DNA from: Rhabdophis nuchalis
Taxonomy: Eukaryota; Chordata; Lepidosauria; Squamata; Natricidae
Assembly (NCBI GenBank): GCA_039707465.1
Contig: CM077644.1
Location: 83,503,875-83,567,874 of the forward strand
Length of the DNA: 64,000 bases
Direction: 5' to 3'
Shown: positions 39,301 to 44,419 of the stretch, piece by piece
How the letters are laid out: the number at the start of each line of letters is the position of its first letter
Numbering within the stretch: the stretch's first letter is position 1
Position numbers and translations under genes: made by a program
Notes under the pieces: model-generated
Told to the model about the DNA's origin: nothing
Seen by the model: the letters and a program-made list of their open reading frames with translations, nothing else
Databases searched by the model: none

Positions 39301-39930
39301 TAGTTTTTCACAATCCCTCTTGCTTTGCAGTAGCAGACGAGAAATATCAGTGCTTTGCTGCAACATGCTACCTTTTTTTTTAATAAAGGGAGTTAGTATG
39401 TTACACCAAAACACTGCACTTAAAAAAAAAAGTAAGGAGTATTTGACTCAAAGGTGAAACCTACACACAAGTTTTAAGTCATTAAATCTATTCCTCTGTG
39501 AAAGAATACTATTTATATTCTAAGTTGCTAATCCGTATTTCAGGCACTTTTTAAACCCCAAAACCAGAAAAGATCAGGGTATGAACCATAGAATGAAATT
39601 GTTTGGGTTCCTACATGTGGCGTGACTAGAGCAGACTCAAAGCAAAATAAATTAATTATTTTTCGACTTCGATTTCATTCCATTTAAAATATATGTGTTA
39701 TTTTTAACCAAATGTTACAATTTACAGTACCTTTTTTTTTTTTTTTGCAACTAGTCAGATATTTTCACAGTTGTTTCCTTCCATCAATCATAGCCAAGAA
39801 ATATGCTGTCCCATGATACAGCCCAAGACTACCCTGAAATTTTTGTTTCTTAGCCAAGTGTGACATTTATCTCACCGTTAGAAGCCAGCAAGACTGTTAC
39901 ACCAAGGCAATTGCTAATCGTAGCAGCCAT
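115..39930 (-). CDS. ADGRL4: ADGRL4 (ELTD1) gene, 5' eight coding exons; gene continues past position 1
   Basis: Orphan adhesion G-protein-coupled receptor of the plasma membrane, known in mammals from endothelium and angiogenesis. Eight exons join in frame: 39930-39876, 23017-22865, 11063-10908, 10153-10086, 8364-8188, 8090-7907, 4488-4372 and 308-115 (1104 nt, 368 codons). Intron phases in order are 1,1,1,0,0,1,1, and the last donor is phase 0. The domain order seen is signal peptide, two EGF-CA modules, a Cys-containing linker, and the N-terminal part of the GAIN domain. The rest of GAIN, the GPS cleavage site and the seven helices are encoded off the low end. Identity rests on recalled alignment to human ADGRL4, for example the strings NDGTSC, TVNNFVQ, LTKLMH and IFTL in the right order. 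Oddity: the first EGF exon of human ADGRL4 was not found, while a second EGF-CA exon is present. The family is near certain; the first exon is the least certain. Confidence 0.93.
341..890 (-). repeat. L2-clade LINE 3' fragment
   Basis: It carries the 3' untranslated signature of the young L2 family seen whole at 49028-52275 (ataccgccct ... ggactcagggca). This is followed, reading up the plus strand, by the complement of the ORF2 C-terminus (cagagaaggctctccccctga, agcgctttaaagatggtaac). The tail is a TTTAGAG repeat at 331-355 rather than ATT. The reading frame is broken. It lies only 30 bp from the last ADGRL4 exon. Confidence 0.85.
1435..1606 (+). mobile_element. hAT MITE (CAGTGGT-type ends)
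   Basis: A 172-bp non-coding element starting CAGTGGTC and ending ACCTCTG. It is flanked by imperfect 8-bp target duplications, atgtagat and atatagac. It shares inner motifs (actactggttcgc, gaaccggg-type runs) with the element at 45578-45775, so the two are one family. Confidence 0.7.
1615..2802. other. intron without recognised features
   Basis: AT-rich unique-looking intron of ADGRL4. I see no exon, repeat family or structure. Confidence 0.6.
2811..3105 (+). mobile_element. hAT MITE (CAGGGGTGTCAAACT family, long form)
   Basis: The 295-bp element begins catgggtgtcaaac and ends gtttgacatccctg, inverted ends of one family. It is flanked by perfect 8-bp duplications atctagtc at 2803-2810 and 3106-3113. 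No transposase is encoded, so it would have depended on an autonomous hAT. Confidence 0.85.
3114..3880. other. intron: CCAT microsatellite and a possible CR1 scrap
   Basis: A ccatccct tetranucleotide run at 3271-3322 lies before a stretch (3430-3550) faintly like the complement of a very old CR1 (gagagctaaacacatccaactcctttagc). Nothing else is supported. Confidence 0.45.
3889..4007 (+). mobile_element. palindromic hAT MITE
   Basis: A 119-bp fold-back: the left arm beginning cagtgtttctcaacc pairs with the right arm ending ggttgagaaacacca. Flanking 8-bp duplications ttctacac (3881-3888, 4008-4015) are perfect. It lies in an ADGRL4 intron, so the transcript would form a long hairpin. Confidence 0.88.
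4372..4488 (-). CDS. ADGRL4: ADGRL4 GAIN-region exon
   Basis: A 117-nt phase 1-1 exon encoding [18 protein letters not shown] and on to EISPTK. It aligns with the human stretch that begins ALKVFFFDSYNM and runs to a Lys-rich turn. The acceptor is ttcattttcag and the donor gttagg, a weaker but valid site. It is more diverged than its neighbours, as this surface region often is. It marks the start of the beta-rich GAIN subdomain. Confidence 0.88.
4568..4937 (-). mobile_element. Tc1/mariner-like MITE (CAGGTAGTCCTCGACTTAC family)
   Basis: About 370 bp, with terminal inverted repeats of the type caggtagt...acttac and gtaagtcgagaactacctg followed by TA. Copies of the same family occur at 6484, 13608, 19488 and about 56026. 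No coding capacity. The superfamily is inferred from the TA flank and end structure. Confidence 0.65.
5885..6410 (-). repeat. CR1/L3 LINE 3' fragment with AATAG-type tail
   Basis: Begins with an aacat/aatag tandem tail (5887-5936). It then shows the complement of the CR1 3' end (agcccaaccccctg, ttccactgattaattgttctaactgtcagg). It is interrupted by the hAT MITE at 6001-6133. A small local duplication, cttctccttagaaggaaacttctccctaagaag, lies at about 6256-6287. Confidence 0.8.
6001..6133 (+). mobile_element. hAT MITE (CAGGGGTGTCAAACTC family) nested in CR1
   Basis: A 133-bp element with caggggtgtcaaactc at one end and gtttgacatccctg at the other. Perfect 8-bp duplications ctctatac (5993-6000, 6134-6141) lie inside the CR1 fragment, so the MITE is younger than that LINE copy. 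Confidence 0.88.
6484..6862 (+). mobile_element. Tc1/mariner-like MITE, interrupted by CR1
   Basis: Starts caggtagttattgacttac and runs to gtcgtaagtcaa, where the family's final ggactacctgta is replaced by the CR1 of 6863-7454. A remnant like the missing end (actatctgta) follows the CR1 tail at about 7455-7465, so the LINE probably inserted near the MITE's end. Confidence 0.65.
6863..7454 (+). repeat. CR1/L3 LINE 3' end, 5'-truncated
   Basis: Encodes the C-terminal part of a CR1 reverse-transcriptase ORF, open for about 156 codons (6902-7372). It contains [38 protein letters not shown] and [19 protein letters not shown], all classic CR1 features. After the stop comes the usual 3' sequence ending ccttccaactctgc and a TATTG tail (7433-7454). 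The catalytic RT core is absent, so it is not functional. Confidence 0.92.
7907..8090 (-). CDS. ADGRL4: ADGRL4 GAIN-region exon
   Basis: A 184-nt exon entering in phase 0 and leaving in phase 1, with 61 complete codons. It begins [11 protein letters not shown] and contains [14 protein letters not shown] and NASDM, each lining up with human ADGRL4 (TVNNFVQ and LTKLMH are identical). The acceptor is ttaacccaacag and the donor gtacgc. It is predicted to continue the alpha-helical GAIN subdomain. No frameshift or stop is seen. Confidence 0.93.
8188..8364 (-). CDS. ADGRL4: ADGRL4 GAIN-region exon
   Basis: A 177-nt phase 0-0 exon of 59 codons, from ISELKDP to RDQTLN. It corresponds to the human segment beginning KIRSIKEPVALLQ. 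Helical character ([17 protein letters not shown]) fits the all-alpha subdomain A of a GAIN domain. NYT is a sequon. The acceptor is tttctttcag and the donor gtgagtg. Only 97 bp of intron separates it from the next exon. Confidence 0.92.
8365..9591. other. intron without recognised features
   Basis: AT-rich sequence between two ADGRL4 exons. No motif recognised. Confidence 0.6.
9600..10013 (+). mobile_element. hAT MITE (CAGTGATGGC-type ends)
   Basis: About 414 bp, starting ccatgatggcaaacctatggc and ending ggcacgccatg. Near-matching 8-bp flanks are ctctagtc (9592-9599) and ttctagtc (10014-10021). It is the same family as 57994-58358. Its GC-rich interior contrasts with the AT-rich intron. Confidence 0.8.
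10086..10153 (-). CDS. ADGRL4: ADGRL4 linker exon after the EGF modules
   Basis: A 68-nt exon entering in phase 1 and leaving in phase 0. It completes an Ala codon and then encodes 22 residues including [14 protein letters not shown]. This matches the human stretch with two cysteines four residues apart followed by an NIN-K-T motif. The acceptor is tcctgcag and the donor gtaagtaag. NQT is a possible glycosylation site. It lies 754 bp from the second EGF exon. Confidence 0.88.
10447..10466 (+). repeat. TG microsatellite
   Basis: A short run of tg dinucleotides within an ADGRL4 intron. Confidence 0.9.
10908..11063 (-). CDS. ADGRL4: ADGRL4 second EGF-CA module exon
   Basis: A phase 1-1 exon of 156 nt encoding an EGF-CA module that starts DIDEC and ends NDGTSCQ. 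It has six cysteines and the Cys-x-Asn-x4-Tyr-x-Cys consensus ([10 protein letters not shown]). The acceptor reads tttccag and the donor gtaaat. Human ADGRL4 as I recall it has only one EGF-CA module, so this one is additional. The shared ending with the previous EGF exon suggests the two arose by exon duplication. ADGRL4 variants differing in EGF number are known among vertebrates, so this may be an ancestral form rather than a squamate novelty. Confidence 0.88.
11996..12411 (+). repeat. AATAT pentanucleotide array, 416 bp
   Basis: About eighty copies of aatat with only a few phase slips (aattaat near 12203 and 12367, and aataatat blocks). The two slip clusters are about 165 bp apart and similar, suggesting an internal duplication of part of the array. 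Pentanucleotide arrays in snakes are often seeded by CR1/L3 tails, but no LINE body is visible next to this one. Confidence 0.97.
12671..12842 (+). repeat. CTTCT array and polypyrimidine tract
   Basis: Fourteen or so cttct units (12671-12741) pass into ctcc/cccctcccc runs to 12842. The result is roughly 170 bp of almost pure pyrimidine on the plus strand. Such tracts can adopt triplex structure and are assembly-prone. Confidence 0.9.
13608..13985 (+). mobile_element. Tc1/mariner-like MITE
   Basis: Starts after TA with caggtagtcctcaatttac and ends gttgaggactacatg. The interior matches the other members at 4568, 6484 and 19488 (tgactgttcaaaattacaac, aaaatggggcaaaactc). No open frame. Confidence 0.68.
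14334..14738 (-). repeat. probable solo LTR, same family as 56210-56608
   Basis: The minus-strand copy aligns with the LTR at 56210-56608. Shared segments are tgtcagagttccaa, cacatctgggaaaaccc and tcccccctccca-tttccca. The end is decayed (gccaggga where gcctgaca is expected), so target duplications are unclear. Neither internal nor coding sequence of an LTR element is attached. Confidence 0.7.
15598..15826 (+). repeat. tRNA-derived SINE (Sauria SINE type)
   Basis: The head, agagccatagtggtgcagtgg, resembles an RNA polymerase III A-box region. The body matches the copy at 52284-52846: ggctcaaggttagcccagccttccat, aaaatgaggacccagattgtt, tctgtaaaccatttagagagggctgtaaagcac. It ends at aagtgcta, the Bov-B-like 3' end used by this SINE class. 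Confidence 0.82.
16495..16640 (+). repeat. LINE 3'-end remnant (L2-like)
   Basis: Contains ttattttattgctgcgtgat, a tttag microrepeat, and aaattgccaagag...gagatataaattcaataa, which resembles the decayed 3' end of a reptile L2. Low information content. Confidence 0.4.
17313..18310 (-). repeat. CR1/L3 LINE 3' fragment, split by an L2
   Basis: The complement of the CR1 3' region is readable at 17326-17450 (agtccaaccccctctgcccaag, cagtctcttcttgaaagcctcc). It resumes at 17908-18300 (gttccattggttgattgttctcactgtc, cttgtctggccttcaggtg, accaaaactggatgctctattctag). The intervening 446 bp is a younger L2. Confidence 0.85.
17456..17901 (-). repeat. young L2 LINE 3' fragment nested in CR1
   Basis: Shows the L2 3' end (ataccgcccttttc, ggactcagggcggtgcaca) and an open C-terminal ORF2 piece on the minus strand (17645-17884) including [22 protein letters not shown]. 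It is flanked by CAAGGC at 17450-17455 and 17902-17907, read as a 6-bp target duplication inside the CR1 copy. Confidence 0.85.
18532..18613. repeat. near-perfect hairpin, 35-bp arms
   Basis: The inner 23 bp of each arm (18544-18566 and 18579-18601) are perfectly complementary around a 12-base loop. Pairing continues outward with few mismatches to about 18532 and 18613. It does not carry the CAG...CTG ends or 8-bp duplications of the hAT MITEs. It lies within an ADGRL4 intron. It may be a local inverted duplication or a small RNA hairpin. Confidence 0.75.
19488..19839 (+). mobile_element. Tc1/mariner-like MITE
   Basis: Preceded by TA, begins caggtacaactcaagttac and ends gtaagtcaaggactacct. 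The interior matches its relatives (tgactgttcaaagttacagc, ttttgggctcagttgtggttg). Confidence 0.66.
20080..20215 (+). repeat. LINE 3'-end remnant
   Basis: Resembles the decayed L2 3' end (attgttttttattgtagtttac, aaattgctgtaacctattggga, atcaattaaataatc). Assignment is tentative. Confidence 0.4.
20405..20665 (-). repeat. L2 LINE 3' fragment
   Basis: Contains ctataccgcccactctcccca, acgggactcagggcggtgcaca and further in gcgaaagaggcgtaggt, matching the L2 3' end in minus orientation. Confidence 0.8.
20937..21085 (+). repeat. purine tract followed by pyrimidine tract
   Basis: gagagag and gggagggatgg runs (20937-20975) are followed by gatagatagattta and then about 95 bp of ctctcc/cttcc/ccctcc. The two halves are roughly complementary and could pair as an imperfect hairpin. 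Confidence 0.85.
21357..21545 (+). repeat. ancient MIR/L2-type remnant
   Basis: Contains caacaaccctgtgagataggttgga and aaatcacctagttgg...ggactt, the widely conserved amniote MIR-like core and tail. The preceding ttatttatttattt is a LINE-type tail. A related piece lies at 40858-40985. Confidence 0.5.
21567..21701 (+). mobile_element. palindromic hAT MITE, nearly perfect arms
   Basis: A 135-bp element, cagggatgtcc...ggacatccctg, whose arms meet at gccagctatgctggc with almost no mismatches. Perfect 8-bp duplications gattacat lie at 21559-21566 and 21702-21709. The near-perfect pairing implies either youth or origin by arm duplication. Confidence 0.93.
21905..22082. repeat. fold-back repeat, about 85-bp arms
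   Basis: The left arm (caatcctaaaaaataataaatc ... cttgttcaagtcacat) pairs with the right arm (atgtgacttgaacaag ... gatttattatttcctggattg). Many pairs are conserved and the spacer is short. Clear target duplications were not found and the ends are unlike those of the hAT family. Confidence 0.75.
22472..22535 (-). repeat. short L2 3'-end scrap
   Basis: atttatacccctcccttctcc...aaggacccagggcggctcc matches the first part of the L2 3' end only. Confidence 0.6.
22865..23017 (-). CDS. ADGRL4: ADGRL4 EGF-CA module exon (first seen)
   Basis: A symmetrical phase 1-1 exon of 153 nt, flanked by a ttacag acceptor and a gtaaga donor. It begins with DDNEC, the calcium-binding EGF signature, and has six cysteines. 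It also contains the Cys-x-Asn-x4-Tyr-x-Cys hydroxylation consensus ([10 protein letters not shown]). Sequons NAT, NCT and NTS suggest N-glycosylation. It closely matches the single EGF-CA module of human ADGRL4, including the run TNDGTSC near its end. It lies 16.9 kb from the candidate signal exon and 11.8 kb from the next EGF exon. Confidence 0.93.
23018..25090. other. intron, mostly featureless
   Basis: Contains the GA tract at 23691 and a 36-base segment (24439-24474) repeated with about three differences at 25238-25273. The first EGF exon expected from human ADGRL4 was searched for here by eye and not found. Confidence 0.5.
23691..23772 (+). repeat. GA-rich tract
   Basis: Runs of gagaga, gggagg and a nine-base G run, pure purine over most of its length. 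Confidence 0.9.
25091..25240 (+). repeat. unclassified fold-back repeat, older copy
   Basis: Shares agattctcaac/gtgatccaggtcatg, gaagcttcttggat and aagtccagttg with the repeat at 35262-35466. It is more diverged and the inverted arms are harder to follow. Confidence 0.55.
26213..26347 (+). mobile_element. palindromic hAT MITE
   Basis: A 135-bp element with ends caggggtctccaacc and ggttggagacccctg, centre ccagcaaagctgg, and perfect 8-bp duplications atctatgc (26205-26212, 26348-26355). Same family as 28341-28446. Confidence 0.92.
26500..26672 (+). repeat. LINE 3'-end remnant
   Basis: Contains tattgtattgttgtacactgctcagaagc and gggttggctatataaatttta...aataaataaa, typical of decayed reptile L2 3' ends. 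Confidence 0.5.
28341..28446 (+). mobile_element. palindromic hAT MITE, short form
   Basis: A 106-bp element with the ends of the 26213 family, centre cccaggcttctggg, and perfect 8-bp duplications atttagag (28333-28340, 28447-28454). The loop region of the longer form is deleted. Confidence 0.92.
28455..31534. other. intron without recognised features
   Basis: AT-rich. An open minus-strand stretch at 29183-29581 shows no domain that I recognise and may be chance. Confidence 0.5.
31535..32170 (-). other. unassigned block with broken open frames
   Basis: More GC-rich and less repetitive than the surrounding intron. On the minus strand, open stretches in different frames succeed each other (32168-31971, 31959-31714, 31741-31535) with a 14-base C run at about 31726. 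This is what a decayed coding insert or processed pseudogene would look like. I do not recognise the protein. It could also be non-coding. Confidence 0.3.
32171..35082. other. intron without recognised features
   Basis: AT-rich sequence with homopolymer runs only. No exon candidates with good splice sites were seen. Confidence 0.55.
35083..35525 (+). repeat. tRNA-derived SINE, interrupted
   Basis: The head (gagagctagtttgatgcagaagttaag) and body (accagctgaagacc, aggcaaatggcaaaccacttctggaaaacc) belong to a squamate SINE. The sequence resumes after the insert at 35262-35466 with ccaagaaaactgcagg...gcaatcactgagaattgaac. The repeated ccaagaaaa on both sides looks like the insert's target duplication. 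Confidence 0.7.
35262..35466 (+). mobile_element. unclassified inverted-repeat element inside a SINE
   Basis: Arms of about 65 bp: ggtgctttttcaagaggcaag ... gcttctcatcc pairs with ggatgagaag ... ttgcctcttgaaaaacacc. The extra leader is gagattctcagtgatccaggtcatgg. Duplicated ccaagaaaa flanks it. I cannot assign a superfamily. A relative is at 25091-25240. Confidence 0.6.
36382..36930 (-). repeat. Bov-B (RTE) LINE 3' fragment
   Basis: The plus strand shows the complement of a Bov-B end: agtcatgtccgacccatcatgacc, catcctaag-like and tggccaaagtatttcag runs. The minus strand has a short open piece encoding [16 protein letters not shown] and [14 protein letters not shown], the diagnostic Bov-B C-terminus. 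It is truncated upstream of the RT core. Bov-B is abundant in squamates and known for horizontal spread. Confidence 0.85.
37238..39219 (-). mobile_element. ORF1-only L1 derivative (HAL1-like), complete with target duplication
   Basis: Minus-strand order: GC-rich, CpG-rich 5' region (39219 to about 38360), ORF1 (38354-37507), a 3' region of about 270 bp, and an AATAAA at about 37250-37255 just before the end. Both sides carry acatttgc(c)tattcttt (37221-37237 and 39220-39235), a 16-17 bp duplication differing by one base. The insertion therefore appears full length although it has no ORF2. Known mammalian HAL1 elements have the same plan. It lies about 660 bp inside the first ADGRL4 intron, in gene orientation. 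Confidence 0.82.
37507..38354 (-). pseudogene. L1 ORF1p (RNA-binding chaperone), one frameshift
   Basis: About 285 codons in two frames. The N-terminal part (38354-38121) starts [19 protein letters not shown] and is a heptad coiled coil, as in ORF1p trimers. The second part (from about 38130 to 37507) has the RRM start [13 protein letters not shown] and the C-terminal domain motif REIHVKF with a Lys/Arg-rich tail. A one-base deletion near 38125-38135 separates them. ORF1p binds LINE RNA as a trimer. No endonuclease or reverse transcriptase follows; the 3' end comes directly after. Apart from the frameshift the frame is open, so the copy is fairly young. Confidence 0.85.
39876..39930 (-). CDS. 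ADGRL4: ADGRL4 candidate exon 1: start codon and signal peptide
   Basis: Encodes 18 residues, [18 protein letters not shown], plus one base. This short N-terminus with a hydrophobic core fits a signal peptide. The start has A at -3 and G at +4, a strong initiation context. The exon ends AACG followed by gtgaga, a good donor in phase 1, and the leftover G joins the AT of the next EGF exon to make an Asp codon, as the family requires. Human ADGRL4 also has a signal-peptide exon ending in phase 1. Sequence similarity is too short to prove identity, so the call rests on phase, strand, position and character. Transcript data would settle it. Confidence 0.55.
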
Positions 39931-39984
39931 CTTTATTAGTATTTTGACACCACTGGACAAAAAGAAAAAAGAAATGGGGGAGAA

Positions 39985-40100
39985 GATATATCCTTTTATG
40001 CTATTGGACCAGAGCTATGCACCATACAATTAGAAATTGATCAAATTATATCATACTAACAAAGAGTTTTGCTTGCATTCTTTCCCAGGAAAACAGTGAA
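39985..40100 (-). promoter_or_regulatory. candidate ADGRL4 core promoter
   Basis: Reading the minus strand, a CCAAT motif (complement of 40003-40007) is followed by a TATA-like CATAAAAGGA (complement of 39991-40000) about 60 bp before the candidate start codon. Further upstream is an ETS/NFAT-like GGAA core within tttcccaggaaaac at about 40082-40095. ETS factors drive many endothelial genes, which would fit. This is a by-eye match with no conservation data, and there is no CpG island. Confidence 0.25.
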
Positions 40101-40857
40101 TCTTCAGAAAACATAATGATAAAATATGTCTCTCTTTTTCATGAAGTGAAGACTATAAACCAACTCATTATATGTGTGTGTGAAAATAATTTTAAAGTTG
40201 TGCAATTCTTCAAGGGGATGCTTTGCTGTGATAAAGATGTGAATGTAGCAAGCCTTGAAACTGCTTCATGAAGCCACCTGTTTCTTAAAATCAAAGTGCA
40301 CAGCTGCCTTGTTAGTGTTTCTGTCTTCTGTAGAATTCATAAAAGCCAGGGCTCTACATGCACAAAAACACTTCTGATGGGTCCAGATACTGAAAGAATT
40401 TGGAATAGATCTTCTAGCTATGGAAAAACCTAGCAAGCTAGGAGGAGGCTGCAAAGTGTCTGTGAGAAACAAGTCTTACCAGATTCAGAAGCTGAATTGT
40501 GTCCACTTTGCAATAAGAAGTGTCTCAATGACACAGATCACTCCAACTTCGATAGACTATTTTTCTTTTCAAAATGAATTTCTTATTTTGCACAGCTATG
40601 CAGTTTAAGTTCCAGAAGGTGCTTAGCTCATATAAATTTAGAGAGCTAATGAAAAGAAAATATGCGACAAGCGATAACAACCAGTGTAATAATAATAGTG
40701 TTGTATGAAAACCCATTTAAATCTCTACTCTCTGCTGACACGATGGACTCTTACAGAATTCAAAATCAGTCCATTCTTAACTGAATGGTACTTCTTCTGT
40801 AGTACTGTCTTGAAAACAACTCTTTAAATTCAATGCATTTTTAAAATGATACTACTA

Positions 40858-40985
40858 TTATTTTTACATTTATTACATTTATATCCTGTCTTTCATTCAG
40901 GAGCCCAAGGCCTTCTTGTTTTTCCAACAACCACAAGGCAGGTTGACCTGAGAGAAAATGATTGACACAAAGTCATTGACATAAT
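40858..40985 (+). repeat. ancient MIR/L2-type remnant
   Basis: Contains ttacatttatatcctgtctttc, caaccacaaggcaggttgacctgagagaaaatgattgac, similar to the piece at 21357-21545. Assignment is tentative. Confidence 0.45.
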
Positions 40986-41084
40986 TGCTGGCGTTTCAAG
41001 CTTCTATCAGTATCGTAGAGGACCTACATATTAGATATATTGTTCTTCCTAGTGCGAATATAATGAACTATAATGGGTTTAGAT

Positions 41085-41218
41085 CAGGGATGTCAAACTC
41101 TGGCCCATGGACTGGATGAGTCACATGCTGGCCATGCCCATGCCCAGTTTAGCGAAGGGCAAAAAAAGTCCTGATATGTCATGTGACACCACCGTGACGA
41201 TGTGAGTTTGACACCCTG
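41085..41218 (+). mobile_element. hAT MITE (CAGGGGTGTCAAACTC family)
   Basis: A 134-bp element: cagggatgtcaaactc ... gagtttgacaccctg, with perfect 8-bp duplications gtttagat (41077-41084, 41219-41226). Confidence 0.9.
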
Positions 41219-41366
41219 GTTTAGATGATATTGTTTCAGTTCTGAATCAACACTGACAACAACAAATCAATAGAACAATAATAATAATAATTCATTAGCT
41301 TTGTTCAGTGAATGAACAATCTGTATTCATTGGAGTAAGTAAAGCTCCAAAGGCCTACAAAAATAG

Positions 41367-41401
41367 GTGTGTGTGTGTGTGTGTGTGTATGTGTGTGTGT
41401 A
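41367..41401 (+). repeat. GT microsatellite
   Basis: About seventeen gt units with one interruption (gtatgtg). Confidence 0.92.
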
Positions 41402-42790
41402 TAAGGGTGAATAGAAGATTATCAGAGAAATTTGAATAGGCCAAAATACATTATTTAACCTAAATACTATTGCTTAATATTTTGTCTGGCAATGCTCTTT
41501 CGAGATGGTCAATATTTTTTCTTAGGTTCATCTACATTCCAAGATAGCAACCCATGTTAAGAGATGCAAAATAAGTAGCTGTCCTCCAACTTAATAATAT
41601 TGGCTGCCTTGTAAAGGAAGAACCAAACTTGTCTTTATCTTAATTTTGAAGAAGTCATCCAGAATAATTATATTGTGTCTGTATATGCATGTTTGCATAT
41701 GCAGCATTCTTAAAAGTAATTTGTATCATACTTTTACTGCTTCTCCTTTAGATAGAAAAGAACATAATGTCCTTGAAAGAACTGGAACCTCTGAATCACT
41801 TGAGGAAGCAGTGTAATTTATAAAAACAATGAAAAGGCTCACAATGAGACAGTGCAAAGGTTCAGGTTTATCTCACATTTTCCTATGGAACAGGGATTAT
41901 GAAAACATAGGGTCAAACAATGCAAGAATAGGGCTATGACACTAAGAGAAAGTAAACTTTCACAATATGAAGTTGTTGCAAGTTACTATCTGACAGCAAG
42001 CTTTTTGTGATAATATAAACAAGGCGGCTTATTTAATCACCGTAGGCTCTTTCCAGTGGGTGAATATGACACCATTAAAGGGAATTTGTTTGTTATCCTT
42101 TCTTAAGGGAGAAAATTCTTCTTTTTCTTCTTTCAAAACAGATAACACTTCTTTAATTATATTATTAGAAGAATAGGTTATTGTGAGTGAGACTAGAACA
42201 TGATTTTTTCCCAGAGTATAAAGTGGACAGACTGCTTAGAATTATGGTTTAAATCTTCAATAAGGCAATATTTTCAATATATATATATGTTGGAAAAATT
42301 TGTGGTATACAAAATATTAATCACTGCCATTATTTTAAAGGTTGGTATTTAGAAATTAAATATGAAAATCTTCAGAAACTGGGAGACTACAGAAGATAAA
42401 TATTTCTTAATATGATTTAATATAAGTATAGTTTTAATATTTTAGGCTATGATTGTCTTCCTTAAATATAATTGTATACGTTAGTTGTTCCATGAAAACC
42501 TAGTTCCTTGTTAGAACCAAACACGTATAACTTTGGGCCTATTCCTGTGAATACTATTATTTTCTAGAGATTCCCTGTTTTTTTTTAATTGTCCCACCAA
42601 ATGAAAATTAGTAAATATAGCTTTGCTATCTCTGCATGTTGCTACCTCTTTTCAATAAGAGGATTTTTAATAAAGCCAGACTGATATTTTTAAAGATCTT
42701 AGAAGTGAAGACATATGAAAAATGGCAACAGCATCGACAACAACCAAACAAAATATAGGTCTTATTCAAGAAAAAGTAAGTTTTCTAGAG

Positions 42791-43080
42791 CAGGAGTCCC
42801 CAACCCCCGGGCTGCGGACTGGTGCCGGTCCGTGGCTTGATAGGAACCGGGCCGCAGGGCCGGAGAGGAGGAGGAGGGAGGAGGGGAGAGCCCCCTGGGC
42901 AGAGCGCACGCTGGGAGAGCACAGGTGGAGGCCCTAGAGAGCCGAGTGAGCCGACTCCCTCCCGCATGCGCATGCGCCGCCTATTTTCCCCCCCCCCGCT
43001 CCTCCTCTATGCCAGCCGGTCCGCAGAATTTACTTTAAAATGAAACCGTTCCCTGGTGCAAAAAAGGTTGGGGACCCCTG
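42791..43080 (+). mobile_element. hAT MITE (CAGGAGTCCCCAACC family), first of a tandem pair
   Basis: A 290-bp GC-rich element: caggagtccccaacccc ... ggttggggacccctg. It is flanked by ttctagag at 42783-42790 and 43081-43088. The right flank is at once the left flank of the next MITE. Same family as 52452-52771, in opposite orientation. Confidence 0.92.
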
Positions 43081-43088
43081 TTCTAGAG

Positions 43089-43326
43089 CAGCGTTTTTCA
43101 ACCACTGTGCCGTGGCACACTAGTGTGCCGTGAGATATTGTCTGGTGTGCCGTGGGAAAAATTCCAATTTCATCCGTAACATGCGGCTTCGGCTCACAAA
43201 TAGACCAATCATTAGATTATAATGATTTTCTAATACTTTTTAACATTTTCTAATGGTGGTGGTGTGCCTCGTGATTTTTTTCATGAAAAAAGTGTGCCTT
43301 TGCACAAAAAAGGTTGAAAAACACTG
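43089..43326 (+). mobile_element. hAT MITE (CAGTGTTTTTCAACC family), second of a tandem pair
   Basis: A 238-bp element: cagcgtttttcaacc ... ggttgaaaaacactg. It is flanked by ttctagag at 43081-43088 and 43327-43334. It is unrelated in its interior (tgtgccgtggcacac) to its neighbour, so it is a different family that used the same target sequence. Confidence 0.92.
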
Positions 43327-43347
43327 TTCTAGAGGACCTTGATTCAT

Positions 43348-43384
43348 CCATCATATCCATCCATCCATCCATCCATCCATCCAT
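43348..43384 (+). repeat. ATCC microsatellite
   Basis: About eight catc/atcc tetranucleotide units. Confidence 0.9.
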
Positions 43385-43923
43385 CATCTAATTTGTCTAT
43401 CTCATTTATATGATATATTTAAATATTTTCTGTGGTAACAAAATGGCTTTCCTTAATTTTTTCCCTAGTATTTTTCACAATCCCAGTGTAATCTAAAACC
43501 TGGAATTCTCTGTATAGTAGGGAGTGACATATAGTCTAAGTACTTGAAAGATGTTTCTACCTGCTGAGGGATGGGTGAGATACTTAGCTAAAGAGCACTG
43601 TGCTAGCAAGCTTACAATATGATTGCCTGCATGTCAGCCATGCTTATGGTTTCTTTCCAATTCTCAATTGACTTTAAAAACCAAAATACAAACATTTCCT
43701 CCTGTTCACTAATAGAGGTTCTCCATATCTTTGCTCTGTCTTTGTGAATAGGTCTTCATATACTATGAGTTCATGAATCTTTTTCAAGCATTCAGTTTAG
43801 TATATAGCAATTGCAATAGCACTAGACTAAATCTTAGGAGATTTATGTTTCTTGTTTTAGTGAGGACTTCTTTTAAAAGTGAAAAGCTATTGGGAATTTC
43901 CACAGAGCTGCTCCAACATCAGT

Positions 43924-44035
43924 GCTTATCTCTCTATTTCTCTATCTCTATCTCCATCATCTACCCTCCCCTGTATCTCTATCTATCTCTATCTATCTAG
44001 ACACACACAGACAGACATAGACACAGACACACACA
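43924..44035 (+). repeat. mixed TCTA / CA microsatellite
   Basis: Runs of tatctc/tatc pass into acacacagacag repeats. Confidence 0.85.
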
Positions 44036-44419
44036 ATCAAAAGTGTTAAAACATGTCATATTAGTAGATGGTTAAAGACATCTCTTCATTCTATACCATT
44101 ACTAATTCTGATTTGGAATTAGAGGCATAATTGCTTTTTCAAAGATTCACTTTTCATTTTGTTTTCCAATTCATCGCTTGTGCCCAGTCAAAACGACAAG
44201 AAACCTTATTGTGGCTTTAATGCATTTTTAAATCGCTATTCTACTGTTTCTAGAATCAAAACAACCCACACATCAAATAAGCTTCCTGTTTACCATATGG
44301 TTTTTAATTTTTGACAAGAATGGTTGGAAAAAGACTTAGCACGCTGGATAGCCAAACAGGAATGTTGCCATAAGGCATTAATCCATTTTTTGCACATTTC
44401 TACCATTACCTGAAAAAGT

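Noticed and set aside
43348..44035. Regular spaced repeats that might suggest a CRISPR-like array
   Set aside because: They are simple tetranucleotide and dinucleotide microsatellites with no spacers, in a vertebrate genome.
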